Assembly (NCBI GenBank): GCA_965233535.1
Contig: OZ247489.1
Location: forward strand, 248,001-312,000
Direction of reading: 5' to 3'
From: Cytomitobacter sp965233535
GTDB lineage: Bacteria > Pseudomonadota > Alphaproteobacteria > CAJXXZ01 > 1604HC
DNA: 64,000 bases
How positions within the stretch are numbered: the first letter of the stretch is position 1; each line of letters opens with the position of its first letter. The notes under the pieces were generated by a model that was given only the letters and a program-made list of their open reading frames with translations, was not told where the DNA came from and searched no databases. The translations under genes and the position numbers were made by a program. Shown here one piece after another: positions 63,023 to 64,000 of this stretch.

Positions 63023-63069
63023 CTGCACTTTGCTTCAAAATTACTTTGTATTTTGTTTCATATAGATAT

Positions 63070-63098
63070 TTGCTTTTGTATTAATAGTTTGTTAACAT
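63070..63098 (+). promoter_or_regulatory. Promoter of the right-edge gene, leaderless type
   Basis: TTGCTT (63070-63075), 17 bases, TAACAT (63093-63098), six bases to ATG 63105; no Shine-Dalgarno. Confidence 0.5.
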
Positions 63099-63104
63099 GC
63101 TCGC

Positions 63105-64000
63105 ATGAATAATAAAAAATTAATTAGTTTTGTGATGTCTGTATTTATGATTAGCTCAGTTAGATCTGATGCTGAGTTTGATAGAAATTTAATTACAAAG
63201 TGTGATCATGCAGCATTGAATCATATGAAAACTGCTGACAATATTAAAGCTTCTATAGGTTCCAACTCTACTTTGTTTTTTATGGACAATAAAGCAATAC
63301 TTCATGCTAATAAAGATTTGAGTGATATTGGTGGAGAAGGTCTTCATGGTAAATATTTGATTTTTGATGAAGAAAAAGCTAAAGAGATTGCAGATTTAGT
63401 AGCAAATAACACAGCAGCTAGCGGACTGATTATATTAGCTTTAGATAAAATTATGAAGATTTATAATGGTCAAGAAATCAAAAATGAATACACACATGAG
63501 GATGATCATGATAAAGTATTTTCAAATATAGCGTATAGTTTGTTTAATTCTGGAAGCATATTATCATCTGAAGATAAATCTAAAGCATTAGAAGCTTTCT
63601 TAAGGGATCCTGAAACATATATCAAGATTAATATTAATACTTTAGAGGATGCAGATATTAAAGAATTATTTGATTTTGTTAAAACTACATTTTATTTAGA
63701 TCGTGACGATTCAGATAATGAATCTACAAAAAATAATTATGTCACAAAGCGTGATGCATTGCTTAATGGTTTTGAAAGTTCAGACAGTGTTGATAGTTTT
63801 CAAGTTTTTGCACTTTATGTATTAGACAGGCTAAATAGCACGTGTCAAAAAAGTGTAACTGATATGACTGAGCAAGATACATGGGCTTCTGATAACATTA
63901 AAGGCTCTATCAATGCAGCTACAGAAATGGTTGCAAAAAGAATTAAAGAAGCAGAAGAAGTGTTAGCAGCAGAAGCAGAAAAAGAAGAAGCTGATGCTAG
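63105..64000 (+). CDS. Secreted protein, 3' end cut off by window edge
   Basis: An open frame of 298 codons from ATG 63105 to the window end. Signal peptide MNNKKLISFVMSVFMISSVRS. The early mature region (STLFFMDNKAILHANKDLSD, then GKYLIFDEEKAKEIADLV) lines up loosely with the shared N-terminal region of the proteins at 50504 and 53270 and with blocks of the MKNIL family. The visible C-terminal part turns into a Glu/Ala-rich helix (KRIKEAEEVLAAEAEKEEAD), suggesting a coiled-coil continuation. No catalytic motif seen. Function unknown; exported. Confidence 0.8.
   Translation, partial: MNNKKLISFVMSVFMISSVRSDAEFDRNLITKCDHAALNHMKTADNIKASIGSNSTLFFMDNKAILHANKDLSDIGGEGLHGKYLIFDEEKAKEIADLVANNTAASGLIILALDKIMKIYNGQEIKNEYTHEDDHDKVFSNIAYSLFNSGSILSSEDKSKALEAFLRDPETYIKININTLEDADIKELFDFVKTTFYLDRDDSDNESTKNNYVTKRDALLNGFESSDSVDSFQVFALYVLDRLNSTCQKSVTDMTEQDTWASDNIKGSINAATEMVAKRIKEAEEVLAAEAEKEEADA

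Noticed and set aside
1..64000. CRISPR arrays, insertion sequences or integrases
   Set aside because: No regularly spaced repeats, no transposase or integrase motifs and no terminal inverted repeats were seen; the only repeats are within genes or tied to gene duplications.

Overview
The window is a roughly 30% GC chromosomal segment that looks like an alphaproteobacterium of the order Rickettsiales or a close relative with the same host-dependent lifestyle. The evidence is the strong AT bias, a CtrA-type response regulator, GatCAB, the trans-scattered RcGTA-type large terminase standing alone, small operons of essential genes, and many secreted proteins without obvious housekeeping homologues. 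I cannot fix the family; Midichloriaceae-like endosymbionts are one guess, from the protein repertoire only.

Layout. 1-970 is the truncated end of a secreted paralogue. 1.0-8.3 kb holds trxB (minus) and alr, ileS, lspA, mutL (plus). 8.3-15.7 kb is a tandem array of four large secreted paralogues (minus). 15.8-21.9 kb holds udg-iscA (minus) and, divergently, a free-standing ThrRS editing-domain protein, thrS, infC and an AsmA-like gene. 22.3-23.8 kb is tRNA-Tyr, tRNA-Gly and tuf. 23.9-28.0 kb is a DUF218-like secreted protein and gatCAB. 28.3-29.3 kb is a putative outer-membrane protein. 29.6-34.2 kb holds engB, alaS, marC-like and ctrA. 34.8-40.4 kb is rpmF-plsX-fabH, a frameshifted RNase J gene and murA. 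40.4-44.1 kb holds a thioredoxin-fold protein, a pseudouridine synthase and two secreted coiled-coil proteins. 44.3-50.0 kb holds ftsW, the lone terminase, ssb and gyrA. 50.5-55.6 kb has two large secreted effector candidates. 55.8-63.0 kb is dnaN, tRNA-Thr, the rlmB-like/ABC exporter/rodA operon, trpS, pgsA-like and dut. A last secreted gene runs off the right edge.

Most noteworthy. (1) The 772-residue secreted protein at 53270-55588 reads as OTU-like domain, two ubiquitin-interacting-motif matches, second OTU-like domain: a candidate deubiquitinase effector. (2) Threonyl-tRNA synthetase appears subfunctionalised: the full-length enzyme has lost editing residues (H77N, C182S equivalents), while an upstream, translationally coupled 233-residue paralogue keeps them, suggesting editing in trans. 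(3) At least eleven transcription units have a -35/-10 promoter whose -10 box lies 5-8 bases before the start codon with no Shine-Dalgarno, implying widespread leaderless mRNAs. (4) The secreted families share what looks like one N-terminal module joined to different C-terminal payloads. (5) Genome decay is visible: a one-base frameshift in RNase J and remnants of a plsX-fabH duplication.

All functions are read from motifs by eye; no database search was possible.
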